Assembly: GCA_963712065.1 (NCBI GenBank)
Contig: CAVQGM010000001.1
Location: 682,001-746,000, forward strand
Length of the DNA: 64,000 nucleotides
Direction: 5' to 3'
Origin: CAVQGM01 sp963712065
GTDB taxonomy: Bacteria > Actinomycetota > Acidimicrobiia > Acidimicrobiales > Acidimicrobilacustridaceae
In this document: in pieces, positions 61,811 through 64,000 of the stretch
Layout of the letters: each line of letters begins with the position of its first letter
Numbering within the stretch: position 1 is the first letter of the stretch
The notes under the pieces: generated by a model
What the model saw: only the letters and a program-made list of their open reading frames with translations
Told to the model about the DNA's origin: nothing
Database searches by the model: none
Position numbers and translations under genes: made by a program

Positions 61811-62761
61811 TCACCCGCCGACGGCCGAGCCGCCGGGCGCGGCGACCACGTCGGCTCCCCCGGCGCCCTCGGCCGCCCGGCCGGGGATGGCGACGGCCGG
61901 GGCCGGTCGGGCCTCGAACGTCGCCGGCGCCCCGAAGGCGGCCCGGCGTGACACCCGCCGCAGGGCGCCGAGCACCGGGCGCCCGGCGAGCACCACGAAC
62001 AGGACCGTGAACACCGCCCGGGGCAGATCGAAGCCGAGTGAGGTGGCGAGGTGGAAGGCCCAGAAGCGCTGCAGGTTGGCGACGACTCCGTCACCGGGCA
62101 CGAACGAGAGCTGGGTGCCCTCGCTGATCGCGAACGGCCAGAACCACAGGTTGAGGAGCAGCCCGTAGGCCAACGAGGCGACGGCCGCGTAGCCGGCCAG
62201 CAGGGCGATCTCGGCCCGGCCGCGGGCGGGCGGGAGACAGCCGGCGAAGAAGCCGATCCACGCCGCGCCGAACATCTGGAACGGCAGCCAGGGGCCGACA
62301 CCGCCGGTGAGCAACGCCGACGCGAACAGGGTGAGGGCACCGAGCACGAAGCCGAAGCCGCGGCCGAGGACGCGACCGGCGGGGATGAGGAGGAAGAAGA
62401 CCGGCTCGAAGCCCGCGGCGCCGCCACCGGGGAGGCGGAGGGCGGCACCGCAGGCGGCGAGCACGCCGAGCAGGGCGATGGCCTTGGCGTCGAGCGCCCC
62501 CTCGGCCAGCTCGGCGACCACGATGGCCAGGAGCAGGGGCAGGAGCATCACGAAGATCCAGGGGGCGTCGCCGCGGTGGGCCAGCTCGGCGCTGCCCGAC
62601 GCCGAGGCGAACAGGGGCCAGACGAAGGCGACCAGCCCGAGCAGCGAGGAGGCGACGAGCAGGAGCCAGGCGCGAGCCCGGAGCCGCACGGCGGGCTCGC
62701 CCCCACCCGGGGCCGGGGTCGCCCCCGGGCCCCTGCCGGGCCGGTGCCCGAACGGCGTCAC
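61811..62761 (-). CDS. ECF transporter substrate-binding (S) component
   Basis: 316 residues. Residues about 30-250 form six or so membrane helices with alanine/leucine-rich packing and LRLPGGGAAGFEPVFFLLIP, the layout of energy-coupling-factor S components of the cobalamin/queuosine-precursor class. A cytoplasmic basic tail follows. It would capture a vitamin for the double-ATPase next door. GTG 62761 overlaps the ATPase stop by four bases. The ligand is not shown; the CarH-like B12 sensor nearby makes cobalamin one guess. Confidence 0.75.
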   Translation of the reverse strand: MTPFGHRPGRGPGATPAPGGGEPAVRLRARAWLLLVASSLLGLVAFVWPLFASASGSAELAHRGDAPWIFVMLLPLLLAIVVAELAEGALDAKAIALLGVLAACGAALRLPGGGAAGFEPVFFLLIPAGRVLGRGFGFVLGALTLFASALLTGGVGPWLPFQMFGAAWIGFFAGCLPPARGRAEIALLAGYAAVASLAYGLLLNLWFWPFAISEGTQLSFVPGDGVVANLQRFWAFHLATSLGFDLPRAVFTVLFVVLAGRPVLGALRRVSRRAAFGAPATFEARPAPAVAIPGRAAEGAGGADVVAAPGGSAVGG

Positions 62762-64000
62762 GGCGTGGCCTCCCGGAGGGCCCCGGCGACCTCGGCGACG
62801 GTCAGCCACGGCGCAGGGTCGAGCACCTTGGCCACCTGTGGGGCGAACACCGGTGAGTGGGTGACCACCTCGCGGGCGGGTCCGTCGGCGACCACCTCGC
62901 CCTCGGCGACCACCACCACGCGGTCGGCCAGACCGGCGACCACCTCGACGTCGTGGGTGGCGAGCACCACGGTATGGCCCTCGTCGGCGAGCTCGGTGAG
63001 CATCTCGATCAACCGTTCCTTCGCCGGGTAATCGAGGCCGCGGGTGGGTTCGTCGAGCAGGACCACGGGCGGGCCGGCGGCGAGCACCACGGCGAGGGCG
63101 AGACCGAGGCGCTGGCCCTCCGACAGGTCACGAGGGTGGGTCGAGCCCTCGATGCCGGGCACCACCCGGTCGAGGGTGCCCCGGGTGGTGCCGGCCGGGA
63201 GGTCGGCGTCGCGGTCGGCGGCGACGCACTCGTCGTCGACGGTCTCGTTGTAGAGGAGGATGCCGGCGTCCTGCGGGACCAGACCGGCCAGTCGCACGAC
63301 CTGACGGGCGTCGAGGTCGTGGGGCCGCCGGCCGAGGACCTCCACCGAGCCCGATGCCACGGGGCGCAGCCCCACCAGCTGGGTCAGCAGGGTCGACTTC
63401 CCGGCCCCGTTCCGGCCCATCACGGCGACGACCTCCCCCGACCGCAACTCGAGGTCGATGCCGCGGAGCACCACGCGACGCCCGTAGCCGGCCCACAGGT
63501 CACGGGTGCGCACCACGACGCCGCCGGGCGTGCGCGGCGCCGGGCAGGGCGCATGCCCGGCGAGGCGGGTGCGCAGACCACCGGCGGCGCGGCGGGCGTC
63601 GCGGATCGACAGGGGCAACGGGTCCCACCCGGCGATGCGCCCGAGCTCGACGACCGGGGGCGCCACCGGGCTCGTGGCGAGGACCTCCTGGGGCCGGCCG
63701 TCCCGGACCCGGCCGTCGCCGACGAGCGCGACGCGGTCGGCGTACTGCACGACCCGCTCGAGCCGGTGCTCGGCGACGAGCACGGTGAGGCCCAGGTCGT
63801 GCACGAGGCGGGTGAGGGCGGCGAGGACCTCCTCGGCGGCACCGGGGTCGAGGGCCGAGGTCGGTTCGTCGAGCACGAGGACGCGGGGCGAGGCGCTGAG
63901 GACGGCGCCGATGGCGACCCGCTGCTGCTGGCCGCCCGAGAGGGTGCCGAGCGGTCGGTGGCGCAGCTCGTGGAGTCCGAGGAGGTCGAGGGTGTCCTCG
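62758..64000 (-). CDS. ECF transporter ATPase with two nucleotide-binding domains, 5' truncated
   Basis: At least 414 residues remain; the start lies beyond the window. The first half contributes LSGGQQQRVAIG and VLVLDEPTSALDPG; the second half has Walker A GRNGAGKST, signature LSEGQRLGLA and Walker B VVLLDEPTRGLD. The fused pair replaces separate EcfA1/EcfA2. It overlaps the S component by four bases. The transmembrane EcfT subunit is expected upstream, outside this window. Confidence 0.88.
   Translation of the reverse strand, partial: EDTLDLLGLHELRHRPLGTLSGGQQQRVAIGAVLSASPRVLVLDEPTSALDPGAAEEVLAALTRLVHDLGLTVLVAEHRLERVVQYADRVALVGDGRVRDGRPQEVLATSPVAPPVVELGRIAGWDPLPLSIRDARRAAGGLRTRLAGHAPCPAPRTPGGVVVRTRDLWAGYGRRVVLRGIDLELRSGEVVAVMGRNGAGKSTLLTQLVGLRPVASGSVEVLGRRPHDLDARQVVRLAGLVPQDAGILLYNETVDDECVAADRDADLPAGTTRGTLDRVVPGIEGSTHPRDLSEGQRLGLALAVVLAAGPPVVLLDEPTRGLDYPAKERLIEMLTELADEGHTVVLATHDVEVVAGLADRVVVVAEGEVVADGPAREVVTHSPVFAPQVAKVLDPAPWLTVAEVAGALREATP

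Overview
The window is very GC-rich, gene-dense and built of short, overlapping operons. GTG starts are common and many genes have almost no leader. Actinobacterial families recur (DUF3097, a DUF3417-type glucan phosphorylase, DUF2510-like and SHOCT domains, DUF6159, DrrAB-type ABC exporters). I infer a high-GC actinobacterium, most likely class Acidimicrobiia (Iamia/Ilumatobacter-like); the class is an inference, not something one marker proves. I see no rRNA, tRNA, CRISPR array, insertion sequence or prophage, so this looks like ordinary chromosome. No gap between genes exceeds about 210 bases.

Layout. 1-6.2 kb: end of an ABC permease with its ATPase, a DUF3097 protein, a DrrAB-like exporter and a C69-family peptidase. 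6.2-9 kb: a cell-surface sugar operon (small membrane protein, processive glycosyltransferase, WecB-type epimerase). 9-15.4 kb: a HerA-SbcD-SbcC-NurA operon in the same order as the archaeal HerA-Mre11-Rad50-NurA DNA-end-resection operon; this is the most notable locus. 15.4-18.2 kb: DUF6159, PqqD-like, crotonase and universal stress genes. 18.3-23.1 kb: a membrane redox cluster (ferric-reductase-like protein, ApbE, two small exported or anchored proteins) divergent from a response regulator and histidine kinase. 23.1-25.9 kb: a broken EAL remnant and a frameshifted GGDEF-EAL protein. 26-29.2 kb: zinc alcohol dehydrogenase, stress protein, small anchored protein and ParA-like ATPase.

29.3-31.6 kb: Bcp peroxiredoxin and a two-gene phosphonate module. 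31.7-35.9 kb: glucan phosphorylase, purE and purK. 36-40.5 kb: a lipoprotein, a class A penicillin-binding protein and a membrane-anchored trypsin-like protein without its catalytic residues. 40.7-44 kb: D-aminoacylase-type amidohydrolase and type-B carboxylesterase. 44-45.8 kb: queC-queE-queD for 7-deazaguanine synthesis, with queD interrupted by one extra base. 46.5-48.9 kb: a SenA/EgtB-like protein divergent from selD. 48.9-52 kb: anchored exported protein, GDT1-type transporter and TauE/SafE-type transporter. 52-56.8 kb: biotin operon bioA-hydrolase-bioF-bioD-zinc ribbon. 57-64 kb: DUF2510/SHOCT protein, membrane HEPN protein, crotonase, CarH-like B12 photoreceptor, 2-hydroxyacid dehydrogenase and an ECF transporter cut by the window end.

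Many operons begin with a TANNNT box 6-9 bases before the first ATG/GTG, suggesting widespread leaderless transcription. Three reading-frame breaks (EAL remnant, GGDEF-EAL, queD) could be real lesions or assembly errors; raw reads would decide.
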